A stretch of 39,085 bases of DNA, taken from contig NZ_JACBXA010000031.1 of assembly GCF_013870515.1 (NCBI RefSeq), positions 1 through 39,085 of the forward strand, written 5' to 3'. The number at the start of each line of letters is the position of its first letter. The first letter of the stretch is position 1. The position numbers were made by a program, and so were the translations under genes. The notes under the pieces were generated by a model. It did no database searches. It saw only the letters and a list, made by a program, of their open reading frames with translations, and was not told where the DNA came from. Positions 26,989-35,444 of the stretch are shown here, piece after piece. The stretch is from Streptomyces albidus (ex Kaewkla and Franco 2022). GTDB taxonomy: Bacteria > Actinomycetota > Actinomycetes > Streptomycetales > Streptomycetaceae.

Positions 26989-28592
26989 ACCGGAACCGGG
27001 TGCTGCTGCACGGCGGCGAGGTCGTCGACGGAACAGGCGCCGAACGCCGCAGGGCCGACGTGCTGGTGGAGGACGGCCGGATCAGTGCCGTCGCCGACCT
27101 CGGGTACGACATCGACGCCCCCGTCATGGATGTCTCTGGATCAGTCGTCTTTCCGGGTTTCATCGACGTCCACGCCCATGACGACTTGGCGCTGCTCCGG
27201 CCGGGCGGGGTGGATCCGAAGATCATGCAGGGCGTGACCGTGGACGTGATCGGCAACTGCGGGCACGGTTGCGCGCCGGTCGCCACCGATCCGCGGATGC
27301 AGGCGTCCTATTCCGGGCCGGTTCTCGGCCGCTTTCCTGAGACCGTCCCCTGGAAGAGCTTCCCGGAGTATCTGGACCAGCTGAGCGCGACCGGGCTGCG
27401 CACGAACGCCGTGGCGCTGGTGCCGCACGGAGCACTGCGTGCTTCGATCTCCGGTTACGCCCGCAGACCGCTGGACGCCCGCGAACTCGCCCGCGCCACG
27501 CGTGATCTGGACGAGGCACTGGATCGGGGTGCGGCCGGCCTTTCTCTGGGGCTGATGTACGCACCCGGCGATGTGGCCGACCACGCCGAGCTGGTGGCGT
27601 TGGCGCGCGTCGTCGCCGCCCGCGACCGGGTTCTCGCGGCGCACATCCGCAGCGAAGGCGACGACATCATCGACTCCCTGCGGGAACTGCTCGACATCGC
27701 ACGACGCAGCGGGGTCCGGGTGCAGCTGAGTCACCTCAAAGTGGTGTCGCCGCGCAACAGGGGGCGTATGCCGGAGATCCTGGCCGTGCTCGACGCCGCG
27801 CGGTCCGAGGGGATCGACATCACCGCCGACGTCTATCCGTACACGGCAGGCAGTACGACCGCCGCGGCCTTGTTCCCGAACTGGACGCTCGCGGACGGTG
27901 TGCCGGGCCTCCTCACCTCGCTGGAGACACCGTCGGAACGGGCCAGGATCGTGGCGAGTATGTACCGGCCGTGGCAGCAGCAGGAGAACAATTTCGGGGC
28001 GCTGGGCGCGGGCGGCATCCTGCTGGCCGGCTTCCGGCAACCCGGCAACGAACGCTACGAGGGTGCCCGGTTGTCCGATGTGGCGGACGAACGCGGTCTC
28101 GACGCCGCGGAGTGCCTCTGCCAGCTCATGACCGACGAGCGCGGCGAACTCACCGTCGTCATGTTCCAGATGGACGAAGCCGATGTCACGACGGCACTGT
28201 CCTGGCCGTGGTCCCTGATCGGGTCGGACGGCCTTCCCGTCCAATCGCCGTACACCCATCCACGCATGTACGGCACCTTTGCCCGAGTACTTTCCGAATA
28301 CGTCCGCAAGCGCGGGTTGCTCACCATCGAGGAAGCGACCCGACGAATGACCACGCTGCCCGCCGAGCGCTTCCGGATCCCCGGAAGAGGCGTCATCCGA
28401 GCAGGTGCCGCCGCCGATCTGGTCGTCGCCAGTCCTGAACGAATCGAGGATCACGCGACATTCGCAGCTCCGCGCCGCTACCCGGAACACGTCCGTGCCG
28501 TATTGGTCAACGGCGAATTCGCGACGCGGGACGGGGCCGCCACCGAAAGCACGGCGGGTGCTCTGCTGCCGATCGAGAGAAGTACCGCCTGA
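26985..28592 (+). CDS. N-acyl-D-amino-acid deacylase family amidohydrolase
   Basis: 535 aa from GTG 26985, overlapping the PLP-enzyme stop (GTGA), so translationally coupled. Amidohydrolase superfamily: metal ligands H63 and H65 in FIDVHAHDD, C92 in GNCGHGC, H220 in AAHIRSEG, H250 in LSHLKVV and the catalytic Asp D415 in IGSDGLP. This is the ligand set of D-aminoacylases (His, His, Cys, His, His, Asp). The C-terminus returns to the small beta domain (GRGVIRAGAAADLVVASPER). Splits N-acyl-D-amino acids, or related D-configured amides or hydantoin-type compounds, to the free acid. Cytoplasmic, no signal peptide. Confidence 0.9.
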   Translation: MNRNRVLLHGGEVVDGTGAERRRADVLVEDGRISAVADLGYDIDAPVMDVSGSVVFPGFIDVHAHDDLALLRPGGVDPKIMQGVTVDVIGNCGHGCAPVATDPRMQASYSGPVLGRFPETVPWKSFPEYLDQLSATGLRTNAVALVPHGALRASISGYARRPLDARELARATRDLDEALDRGAAGLSLGLMYAPGDVADHAELVALARVVAARDRVLAAHIRSEGDDIIDSLRELLDIARRSGVRVQLSHLKVVSPRNRGRMPEILAVLDAARSEGIDITADVYPYTAGSTTAAALFPNWTLADGVPGLLTSLETPSERARIVASMYRPWQQQENNFGALGAGGILLAGFRQPGNERYEGARLSDVADERGLDAAECLCQLMTDERGELTVVMFQMDEADVTTALSWPWSLIGSDGLPVQSPYTHPRMYGTFARVLSEYVRKRGLLTIEEATRRMTTLPAERFRIPGRGVIRAGAAADLVVASPERIEDHATFAAPRRYPEHVRAVLVNGEFATRDGAATESTAGALLPIERSTA

Positions 28593-28610
28593 GGAACAGA
28601 AGGTTCACCC

Positions 28611-30149
28611 ATGAATAAGATCGCCGAATCCAGCTCCATATACCTGTTCGCCTTCCTCGGCTCGCTGGTGCTCATGCTTGCATTGGGCATTTGGGTCGCC
28701 CGCCGCAACCGCACCGGGGAGGATTTCCTCCTTGCCGGACGGAAACTCACCATTCCGTTCGTCACCGGAAGCGCACTGGCCACGTTGGTCGGCACCGGGT
28801 CCAGCCTCGGTGCGGTGAGCCTGTCGTACACGAACGGCTGGGCGGGCGCGCTGTACGGGATGGGCGGCGCGGTAGGAATCTTCCTGCTGCTCTGGCTGTT
28901 CGCCGACGTTCGCGAGCACGGCTTCATGACGTTCCCGGAAGAGATGAGCTACTACTACGGGGCGAACCGGATCATCAAAGGCGCGGTCGCAGTGGTCCTG
29001 TTCCTCGCCACGGTCGGCTGGCTCGGCGCGCACATTCTCGGCGGGGCACTGTACCTTTCCTTCCTCACCGATATGGACATGGCACTCGCCAAGGTCGTGG
29101 TCGCAGTCGGTTTCGGCCTGTACACCGTGATCGGTGGTTATTGGGCGGTCGTGGTCACCGACATGGTCCAGGGCACCATCCTGTTTCTCGGATTCTCCAC
29201 GATCGCCGTACTGGCAATGGTCAAGGCCGGCGGCTTCGACACCATCAACGAAAAGGCGCCCGCCGAGGCGACATCCTTCCTCGGTGTCGAGACGCTCGGC
29301 ACCATCCCGGCGATCTCGATGGCCGTGGTGATCGCGGTCGGTGTTCTCGCCACGCCTTCGCACAGGCAGCGGATCTACTCGGCGAACAGCACTCGGACAG
29401 CGCGCCGCAGCTTCGCGCTGGTCGGAGTGCTGTTCGCGGTATTCGCGATCACCCCGCCCATCGTCGGGCTCTCCGCGCAGACCCTACGTCCGGGGATGGA
29501 CAATCCCGACCTGGCGTTCCCCGTTCTCGCCACCGAGGTCTTTCCCGTGTGGGTCGGCGCGCTGCTCCTCGTCTCCGGACTCTCGGCGACCATGTCGTCT
29601 GGGGACTCCGAAGCGCTCACCGGCGTGACGATCTTCCTTCGCGACATCAGCAAGCTTGTCACCGGGAAGATGCCGCAGGCCCACAACATGGTCACCTACT
29701 CCCGGATCGCCCTGGTCGCGGTGCTGCTCTTCGCATTGGGGGGCGCCCTGTTGGCGGAAACGATCATCGAGTACATCACGACGATGATCGCGACGGTGCT
29801 CACCGGTCTGCTGATCGCCGCGCTCCTCGGCAAGTTCTGGAGCCGGGCCACGTGGCAGGGCGGCCTCGCTGCGATCATCGGCGGCGCGGCTGCGGCGACC
29901 ACCGTCAATCTCAGCGACTCCCTTACCGAGTACTGGGGCAACCCGGTGATCCCGTCGCTCGTCGTGGCACTGATCGTCGGCGTGCTGGTCAGCCTGGTGA
30001 CTCCGCGCCGGAAGATCAGCGATGCGGAAGCGCTGCGGCTGCTCGCGGTCGAGCGGGCAGAACTCGACGTGGGAACGCAGTTGCGTGCCGGTGACGTCAC
30101 ACCGCCCGACCACACCGCCCCCGACAAGACCAACCCTGACCGTTCGTGA
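28611..30149 (+). CDS. Sodium:solute symporter (SSS family)
   Basis: 512 aa, GAAGG upstream of ATG 28611, 18 bp after the deacylase gene: same operon. About 13 membrane segments. SSS hallmarks: N-terminal GIWVARRNRTGEDFLLAGRK, VGTGSSLGAVSLSYTNGWAG, the GLYTVIGGYWAVVVTDMVQG stretch, ATPSHRQRIYSANSTRTARR and GLSATMSSGDSEALTG (Na-site Ser residues). Imports an organic solute with Na+; by position this should be the N-acylated or D-amino-acid substrate of the operon. The C-terminal tail is hydrophilic (VTPPDHTAPDKTNPDRS). Confidence 0.92.
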   Translation: MNKIAESSSIYLFAFLGSLVLMLALGIWVARRNRTGEDFLLAGRKLTIPFVTGSALATLVGTGSSLGAVSLSYTNGWAGALYGMGGAVGIFLLLWLFADVREHGFMTFPEEMSYYYGANRIIKGAVAVVLFLATVGWLGAHILGGALYLSFLTDMDMALAKVVVAVGFGLYTVIGGYWAVVVTDMVQGTILFLGFSTIAVLAMVKAGGFDTINEKAPAEATSFLGVETLGTIPAISMAVVIAVGVLATPSHRQRIYSANSTRTARRSFALVGVLFAVFAITPPIVGLSAQTLRPGMDNPDLAFPVLATEVFPVWVGALLLVSGLSATMSSGDSEALTGVTIFLRDISKLVTGKMPQAHNMVTYSRIALVAVLLFALGGALLAETIIEYITTMIATVLTGLLIAALLGKFWSRATWQGGLAAIIGGAAAATTVNLSDSLTEYWGNPVIPSLVVALIVGVLVSLVTPRRKISDAEALRLLAVERAELDVGTQLRAGDVTPPDHTAPDKTNPDRS

Positions 30150-30194
30150 GAGCCCTCGCCGGCGTGCCGACGCGGCCGAGGCGTGAAAGGTGCA

Positions 30195-30351
30195 TCGATC
30201 AACTCCGGGTGAAGTCGCGTCCTCCGCGACTGTGGACGAAGCGACTCCCCCTCACCAGGCAGAGTCGGCGACCTTCGAGGAGAGCGACACGGAGTACTGC
30301 TACGCGCTCCAGGACAAGGTGTGGGTCCACGGCCCCGGCAAGGACCACGAC
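30195..30351 (+). pseudogene. Fragment of an ArsI/CadI-type dioxygenase gene
   Basis: EVASSATVDEAT and CYALQDKVWVHGPGK match the C-terminal half of ArsI/CadI (C-As lyase / cadmium-induced protein) glyoxalase-fold proteins. The first ~80 codons and the last ~20 are missing, and at least two frame changes are needed upstream. The fragment stops exactly where the right ~160-bp direct repeat begins (30352), suggesting the junction was made by the event that placed the repeat. Confidence 0.65.
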
Positions 30352-30510
30352 ACCGTGTGCGTTTCACCGCACCGCCAAGGCATCAGTGCAGGTCACAACC
30401 CATCTCCGGAACAAGCAGCGAGCGAGCGGCCAAACTGCTCAGCGTCCTCATGGTCAGGGCATCGCTCCAGCAACGAAGATGCCTGACCTGTGAGAAGTCA
30501 TCGGCCAAGA
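30352..30510. repeat. Direct repeat, right copy
   Basis: Same orientation as 24329-24490; see that entry for identity. The 13-base core ACCGTGTGCGTTT recurs a third time alone at 30566-30578. Confidence 0.7.
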
Positions 30511-30592
30511 GGTCTCTGACGCCGAATGGCGTGCTGCTCCGGACGACAAGAGCAACGGTCAAGAGACCGTGTGCGTTTTGGCAGGCACAGGA

Positions 30593-30628
30593 AAGGTCCT
30601 GACCCGCATTTCTGCTGGTCAGGACCTT
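30593..30628 (-). terminator. 12-bp stem terminator of tRNA-Arg
   Basis: AAGGTCCTGACC (30593-30604) pairs perfectly with GGTCAGGACCTT (30617-30628), loop of 12, starting 10 bases after the tRNA 3' end on the minus strand. Confidence 0.85.
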
Positions 30629-30637
30629 GATTCGGAG

Positions 30638-30709
30638 TACCCCCGGCAGGATTCGAACCTGCGCACACGGCTCCGGAGGCCGTTGCTCTATCCCCTGAGC
30701 TACGGGGGC
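30638..30709 (-). tRNA. tRNA-Arg (anticodon CCG)
   Basis: 72 nt without encoded CCA. Acceptor GCCCCCG/CGGGGGT (closing G-T pair at 1:72), D-arm GCTC-AGGGGATA-GAGC, anticodon arm ACGGC-CTCCGGA-GCCGT giving anticodon CCG (reads CGG), T-arm GCAGG-TTCGAAT-CCTGC. All stems pair. Its 3' half is repeated at 14205-14246, so it appears to be the integration site of the island on its 3' side. Confidence 0.97.
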
Positions 30710-30889
30710 TCGTCGCGCTGTCGCGGCGACAGGGTGAACAGTACCAGCTTGGAGGGCCTGCCCCGGAACCAGGTTTCGGGAGTCCCCGGCCCCGGCGGAG
30801 ACCGTGCGGGGACTCGGCGGGGCGCTGGCCCGAGGATGCCCGCAGGGGTGGAAAAGGGCAAAAGCCGGACGCCGGGGGAGGGGTGTGCC

Positions 30890-30905
30890 TAGGCTTTGCG
30901 ACGTG
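30890..30905 (+). promoter_or_regulatory. -10 element and leaderless start of the response regulator
   Basis: TAGGCT at 30890-30895 is exactly 7 bases before GTG 30903, the spacing between a -10 box and a transcription start; no Shine-Dalgarno is properly placed. Indicates a leaderless mRNA starting at the GTG. Confidence 0.6.
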
Positions 30906-31340
30906 CCAGGTATGTCCGGCCGGGTCCTTGTCGTGGACGACGACAAGGTTGTCCGGCAGCTGATCAAGGTCAATCTCGAGCTGGAGGGCTTCGAGGTGGT
31001 GACCGCTGCCGATGGTGTCGAGTGTCTGGACGTCGTGCACGGTGTCCGGCCGGATCTCGTCACGCTCGACGTGGTGATGCCCCGCCTCGACGGCCTCCGT
31101 ACGGCCGCACGCCTCCGGTCCGATCCGCGTACGCGCCACATCCCCGTCGCCATCGTCAGCGGACGTTCCCAACTGCACGGTGACGAGGGGCCGGAGCCCG
31201 AGGTGGACGCCCTGCTGGCGAAACCCTTCGAGCCCGCCGAACTCGTGCGCATGGTCCGGCAGTTGACGGGTGCCGAGCCCGAAGGGGAGGACTCCTCAGG
31301 GGAGTCGGACGAACCTGTGGTGTGGCCCGCCCGTCCCTGA
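30903..31340 (+). CDS. Single-domain response regulator
   Basis: 145 aa from GTG 30903 (V-P-G-M-S-G-R; ATG 30912 possible). One receiver domain: acidic pocket VVDDDK (D12-D14), phospho-acceptor D56 in VTLDVVMPRLDG, switch Ser/Thr in VAIVSGRSQ, and the conserved K107 in LLAKPFEP. No output domain; the acidic tail (EPEGEDSSGESDEPVV) follows. No histidine kinase is adjacent, so it probably acts by protein-protein contact. This orphan receiver upstream of nrtL-lysA is a regular companion in Streptomyces genomes. Confidence 0.92.
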   Translation: MPGMSGRVLVVDDDKVVRQLIKVNLELEGFEVVTAADGVECLDVVHGVRPDLVTLDVVMPRLDGLRTAARLRSDPRTRHIPVAIVSGRSQLHGDEGPEPEVDALLAKPFEPAELVRMVRQLTGAEPEGEDSSGESDEPVVWPARP

Positions 31341-31631
31341 CGTCGCTGAGACGCAACACCGTTTTCCGGGCGCGCTCCTTTTTTACGAGGCGCCTTCAGG
31401 AATGCCGAAATCCCGCAGCGGCCCCCTTTCGTGCGTCCACCCTCGGGTGACTCCCGACGTGCCGCGTGTTGACGAATCCGAGCCCCGCCCGTGCATCCGC
31501 TCCCGACCCCGGAGAGAGCTGACACCAACTGTGATCAGCCATGACGTCACCGCAGTCGGCCACGGCCCTCTGCGAGGCGAAGCAGGAAACCGGTTCGCAC
31601 TCACCCACCCCCTCTCCCATACGCTTGCCCT
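31341..31631. promoter_or_regulatory. 291-bp leader before nrtL with -10 element
   Basis: No gene seen. At its end TACGCT (31620-31625) lies 6 bases before GTG 31632, a second leaderless-type arrangement. An imperfect run CTCCTTTTTTACG at 31375-31387 may help terminate the response-regulator transcript. Confidence 0.5.
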
Positions 31632-32507
31632 GTGACACCCGCCCAGCTCTCCCGCACCGTGCTGCACGCCGTGCGTCGCTCCTTCGAGAGCGGACGGCTC
31701 TGTGCGGTCCCCGGGGGCGCCGAACTCCCCGAGCGACCGGTGATCGAGTCACCGCCGCGGCGCGGGGACGGGGACTACGGAGTCAGCGTCGCCTTCCAGG
31801 TCGCCAAGGCAGCCGGGATGTCGCCGTACGACGTGGCGCGGGTGCTGCGGAGCGAACTCGAAGGGCAGGACGGGGTGCGGAGCGTGGAGGTCGCGGGGGC
31901 CGGGTTCCTCAACGTCACCCTCGACGACCCGGCCCGGGCCGCACTCGTCGCCGAGCTCGCGGATCCGGACGACGCCGAGTCGGACCACCAGCCGTACGAC
32001 CACCGCCCGTACGACCACGAGCCGCGCTGCGACGAACCCGCCTCCGACATCGCCCGCTGGAGCGCCGCGACGGGCGACGCCCCTGCCTCACTTGCCGTAC
32101 GGACGACGCAGTCCAGCCCCCTCTTCCACGTGCAGTACGCCTACGCGCGCACCCGCGCTCTGTCGCGGAACGCCCACGACCTGGGCTTCCGCAGCGACCC
32201 GTACGCCGGCAACGGTGCCGGCACCACAGGCGGGTCCCCCTACGGCACCCGCGCCCGCGCGCTGCTCGCGCTCCTCGCCGACCACCGGCGGATCAGCGAG
32301 CAGGGCGACTCCGGCCGCCAGGCCCGTCACCTCGTCGCAGTCGGCGACGCCTTCTTCGACTTCCACGACGACTGCTCGCCCCTGCCCAGCGGTGACGAGA
32401 AACCCGGGGCCGCCCACCGTGCCCGGCTGGCTCTCGTCGAAGCCACCGGGGCGGTGCTGGCAGGCGGCCTGTCCCAGCTCGGCGTGACCGCACCCGCCCA
32501 CCTCTGA
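31632..32507 (+). CDS. nrtL: ArgS-related anticodon-binding protein NrtL
   Basis: 291 aa from GTG 31632, apparently leaderless. The N-terminal ~95 residues resemble the Add1 domain of arginyl-tRNA synthetase (GDGDYGVSVAFQVAKAAGMS, FLNVTLDD). The C-terminal ~130 resemble the DALR anticodon-binding domain (SPLFHVQYAYARTRALSRNA). The whole Rossmann catalytic core with HIGH and KMSKS motifs is absent, replaced by a short linker with a repeated YDHxP motif (QPYDHRPYDHEP, around 117-128). It cannot aminoacylate; it may bind tRNA-Arg. It lies 0.9 kb from tRNA-Arg(CCG) and heads the lysA-hom-thrC-thrB block. Confidence 0.88.
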   Translation: MTPAQLSRTVLHAVRRSFESGRLCAVPGGAELPERPVIESPPRRGDGDYGVSVAFQVAKAAGMSPYDVARVLRSELEGQDGVRSVEVAGAGFLNVTLDDPARAALVAELADPDDAESDHQPYDHRPYDHEPRCDEPASDIARWSAATGDAPASLAVRTTQSSPLFHVQYAYARTRALSRNAHDLGFRSDPYAGNGAGTTGGSPYGTRARALLALLADHRRISEQGDSGRQARHLVAVGDAFFDFHDDCSPLPSGDEKPGAAHRARLALVEATGAVLAGGLSQLGVTAPAHL

Positions 32508-32620
32508 GACTCCGAGCCGGACCCGAGCCCTCTGAGCCCCGATGAGATCTCAGGACTCCACAGACTTCGCAAAGGACCGACGATCAACGTGAACCACCAC
32601 AGCGAGAGCGAGGCCCGCGC

Positions 32621-34012
32621 ATGAGCCGTTCCGCGCACCCCGCCGGGCCCCGGTACGCCGACGTGCTCCCCGAGGGGCACTACACCGCACCGCCCGCCGA
32701 CCTCAACGAACTCCATCCCCGCGTCTGGCCCACCACGGCCGCACGCACCGCCACCGGCTCCGTCGAGATCGGCGGCCTCGACATCAGTGACCTGGCCGAG
32801 CAGTTCGGCACGGCGGTCTACGTGCTCGACGAGGCCGACTTCCGCGGCCGTTGCCGTGCCTGGCGTGATGCCTTCGGGCCGGACGCCGACGTCTTCTACG
32901 CGGGGAAGGCCTTCCTCTCCCGTGCCGTCGTGCGCTGGCTGACGGAGGAGGAGCTCAACCTCGACGTCTGCTCCGGCGGAGAACTGTCCATCGCACTCGC
33001 GGGCGGGATGCCTCCCGAGCGCATCGCGCTGCACGGCAACAACAAGTCCTCCGCCGAGATCGAGCAGGCCATCGAGGTCGGCGTCGGGCGCATCGTCGTG
33101 GACTCCTTCCAGGAGATCGTCCGCGTCGCGCACATCGCGGAGCGGCTGGGGAAGCGCCAGCCGGTGCAGATCCGCGTCACCGTGGGCGTCGAGGCGCACA
33201 CCCACGAGTTCATCGCGACGGCCCACGAGGACCAGAAGTTCGGGCTCGCGCTCGCAGGGGGCCAGGCAGCCGAGGCCGTACGCCGCGTGCTGAAGCTGGA
33301 CAGCCTGGAACTGATCGGCATCCACTCCCACATCGGCTCGCAGATCTTCGACACCTCGGGCTTCGAGGTCGCCGCACACCGCGTCGTCGGCCTGCTCGCG
33401 GACATCCGCGACGAGCACGGCCTGGAGCTTCCCGAGATCGACCTCGGCGGTGGCCTCGGCATCGCCTACACCCCCGAGGACGACCCCAGCGAACCGCACG
33501 CGATCGCCAAGTCGCTCCGCGAGATCGTCGGCCGGGAGTGCCGGGGAGCGGGCCTGTCCGTGCCCCGCCTCTCCGTCGAGCCGGGCCGCGCCATCGTCGG
33601 TCCTTCGGCCTGCACGGTCTACGAGGTGGGCACGGTCAAGCACCTGGAGGGCCTGCGCACGTACGTGAGCGTGGACGGCGGCATGTCGGACAACGTCCGC
33701 ACCGCCCTCTACGACGCCGAGTACAGCGTCTCGCTCGTCTCCCGGACGTCGAGCGCCGAGCCCATGCTCTCCCGCGTGGTCGGGAAGCACTGCGAGAGCG
33801 GTGACATCGTCGTGAGGGACGCGTTCCTGCCGGCGGACGTCGCTCCGGGCGACCTGATCGCCGTTCCCGCGACTGGTGCGTACTGCCGGTCGATGGCGAA
33901 CAACTACAACCACGCGCTGCGCCCGCCGGTCGTCGCCGTACGCGACGGGGAGGCGCGGGTGATCATCCGCAGGGAGACGGAAGAGGATCTCCTGCGACTG
34001 GATGTCGGTTAG
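32621..34012 (+). CDS. lysA: Diaminopimelate decarboxylase
   Basis: 463 aa from ATG 32621. Fold-type III PLP enzyme: the PLP Lys in DVFYAGKAFLS, HGNNKS, substrate loop HSHIGSQIFD, glycine-rich EIDLGGGLGIAY, EPGRAIVGPS and the cross-dimer CESGDI. Converts meso-diaminopimelate to L-lysine in the cytoplasm, the last step of lysine synthesis. The N-terminal ~40 residues (HPAGPRYADVLPEGHYTAPP) are an actinobacterial extension. 113 bp after nrtL and 93 bp before hom. Confidence 0.97.
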   Translation: MSRSAHPAGPRYADVLPEGHYTAPPADLNELHPRVWPTTAARTATGSVEIGGLDISDLAEQFGTAVYVLDEADFRGRCRAWRDAFGPDADVFYAGKAFLSRAVVRWLTEEELNLDVCSGGELSIALAGGMPPERIALHGNNKSSAEIEQAIEVGVGRIVVDSFQEIVRVAHIAERLGKRQPVQIRVTVGVEAHTHEFIATAHEDQKFGLALAGGQAAEAVRRVLKLDSLELIGIHSHIGSQIFDTSGFEVAAHRVVGLLADIRDEHGLELPEIDLGGGLGIAYTPEDDPSEPHAIAKSLREIVGRECRGAGLSVPRLSVEPGRAIVGPSACTVYEVGTVKHLEGLRTYVSVDGGMSDNVRTALYDAEYSVSLVSRTSSAEPMLSRVVGKHCESGDIVVRDAFLPADVAPGDLIAVPATGAYCRSMANNYNHALRPPVVAVRDGEARVIIRRETEEDLLRLDVG

Positions 34013-34105
34013 CGAGATACACGTCCCACATATTGGAACGAGCGTGGATTCTCCGGACCGGTACGTGAGACTGACAGCACAGGTAATGACGAGAGGCGAG
34101 GTCGG

Positions 34106-35398
34106 ATGATGCGTACGCGTCCACTGAAGGTGGCGCTGCTGGGCTGTGGGGTCGTCGGCTCAGAGGTGGCACGCATCATGACGACGCACGCGGACGATCT
34201 CGCCGCCCGCATCGGCGCCCCGATCGAGCTGGCGGGGGTCGCGGTGCGCCGCCCCGACCGGGTGCGGGAGGGCATCGACCCGAAGCTCGTCACCACCGAC
34301 GCCGCCGCTCTGGCCCGGCGTGACGACGTGGACGTCGTCATCGAGGTCATCGGCGGCATCGAACCGGCTCGCACGCTGATCACCTCCGCCTTCGAGCACG
34401 GCGCCAGCGTCGTGACCGCCAACAAGGCGCTCCTCGCGGAGGACGGCCCGACCCTGCACGAGGCCGCCGAGAAGCAGGGCGGCGACCTCTACTACGAGGC
34501 GGCCGTCGCCGCGGCCATCCCGCTCGTACGGCCGCTGAGCGAGTCCCTCGCGGGGGACAAGGTCAACCGCGTCGTCGGCATCGTCAACGGCACGACGAAC
34601 TTCATCCTCGACCGGATGGACTCCAGCGGCGCCGGCTACGGCGAGGCACTGGACGAGGCCACCGCGCTCGGTTACGCGGAGGCCGACCCGACCGCCGACG
34701 TCGAGGGCTTCGACGCCGCCGCCAAGGCCGCGATCCTCGCCGGGATCGCCTTCCACACCCGGGTCCGCCTGGACGACGTGTACCGCGAGGGGCTCACCGA
34801 GGTCAGCGCGGCCGACATCGCCTCGGCGAAACGCATGGGCTGCACCGTCAAACTCCTCGCCATCTGCGAGCGTGCGGCCGACGGCCGTTCGGTCACCGCG
34901 CGCGTGCACCCGGCGATGATCCCGTTGAGCCACCCGCTGGCCAACGTCCGCGAGGCCTACAACGCCGTCTTCGTCGAGTCCGACGCGGCCGGCCAGCTGA
35001 TGTTCTACGGACCGGGCGCCGGCGGCGCACCGACCGCCTCCGCGGTGCTGGGCGACCTGGTGGCCGCCTGCCGCAACAAGCTCAGCGGCGCCAGAGGGCC
35101 GGGCGAGTCCGCGTACGCGCAGCTGCCCGTCTCGCCCATGGGCGAGGTGGTCACGCGCTATCACATCAGCCTCGACGTCGCCGACAAGCCAGGTGTGCTC
35201 GCCCAGGTCGCCACCACGTTCGCGGAGCACGGCGTCTCCATCGACACCGTCCGGCAGCAGGGCAAGGACGGCGACGCGTGGCTGGTCGTCGTCACCCACC
35301 GTGCGCCCGACGCGGCCCTGAGCGCGACCGTCGAGGCGCTGCGCAAGCTCGACACCGTGCGCGGCGTCGCCAGCATCATGCGGGTCGAAGGGGAATGA
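34106..35398 (+). CDS. hom: Homoserine dehydrogenase
   Basis: 430 aa; start ATG 34106 or the adjacent ATG 34109, GAGG just upstream. NAD(P)-binding [13 protein letters not shown] near residues 12-24, [10 protein letters not shown], catalytic-domain [11 protein letters not shown] and the [20 protein letters not shown] block with the catalytic acids and lysine. C-terminal ACT domain ([20 protein letters not shown]), the usual site of threonine feedback inhibition in actinobacteria. Reduces aspartate semialdehyde to homoserine. 46 bp before thrC. Confidence 0.97.
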   Translation: MMRTRPLKVALLGCGVVGSEVARIMTTHADDLAARIGAPIELAGVAVRRPDRVREGIDPKLVTTDAAALARRDDVDVVIEVIGGIEPARTLITSAFEHGASVVTANKALLAEDGPTLHEAAEKQGGDLYYEAAVAAAIPLVRPLSESLAGDKVNRVVGIVNGTTNFILDRMDSSGAGYGEALDEATALGYAEADPTADVEGFDAAAKAAILAGIAFHTRVRLDDVYREGLTEVSAADIASAKRMGCTVKLLAICERAADGRSVTARVHPAMIPLSHPLANVREAYNAVFVESDAAGQLMFYGPGAGGAPTASAVLGDLVAACRNKLSGARGPGESAYAQLPVSPMGEVVTRYHISLDVADKPGVLAQVATTFAEHGVSIDTVRQQGKDGDAWLVVVTHRAPDAALSATVEALRKLDTVRGVASIMRVEGE

Positions 35399-35444
35399 AG
35401 GGCACCGGCCCACAGGGGAGTTGGAGTCAAGGAAAGTGACCATC

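Larger units (their letters stand above)
14247..30637. mobile_element. Putative 16.4-kb genomic island at tRNA-Arg(CCG)
   Basis: Bounded on the left by the 3'-half tRNA-Arg copy and on the right by the intact tRNA-Arg in the same orientation. Contents are accessory in character: regulators, oxidoreductases, a transposase relic, several decayed genes, and a catabolic cassette between direct repeats. No integrase, excisionase or replication gene can be seen, so it would be an old immobile remnant. The alternative is independent decay of a tandem tRNA-Arg copy. Confidence 0.55.

Noticed and set aside
14247..30637. Search for an integrase, excisionase or replication gene to support the island
   Set aside because: None found in any frame; the island call rests on the tRNA repeat and gene content only.
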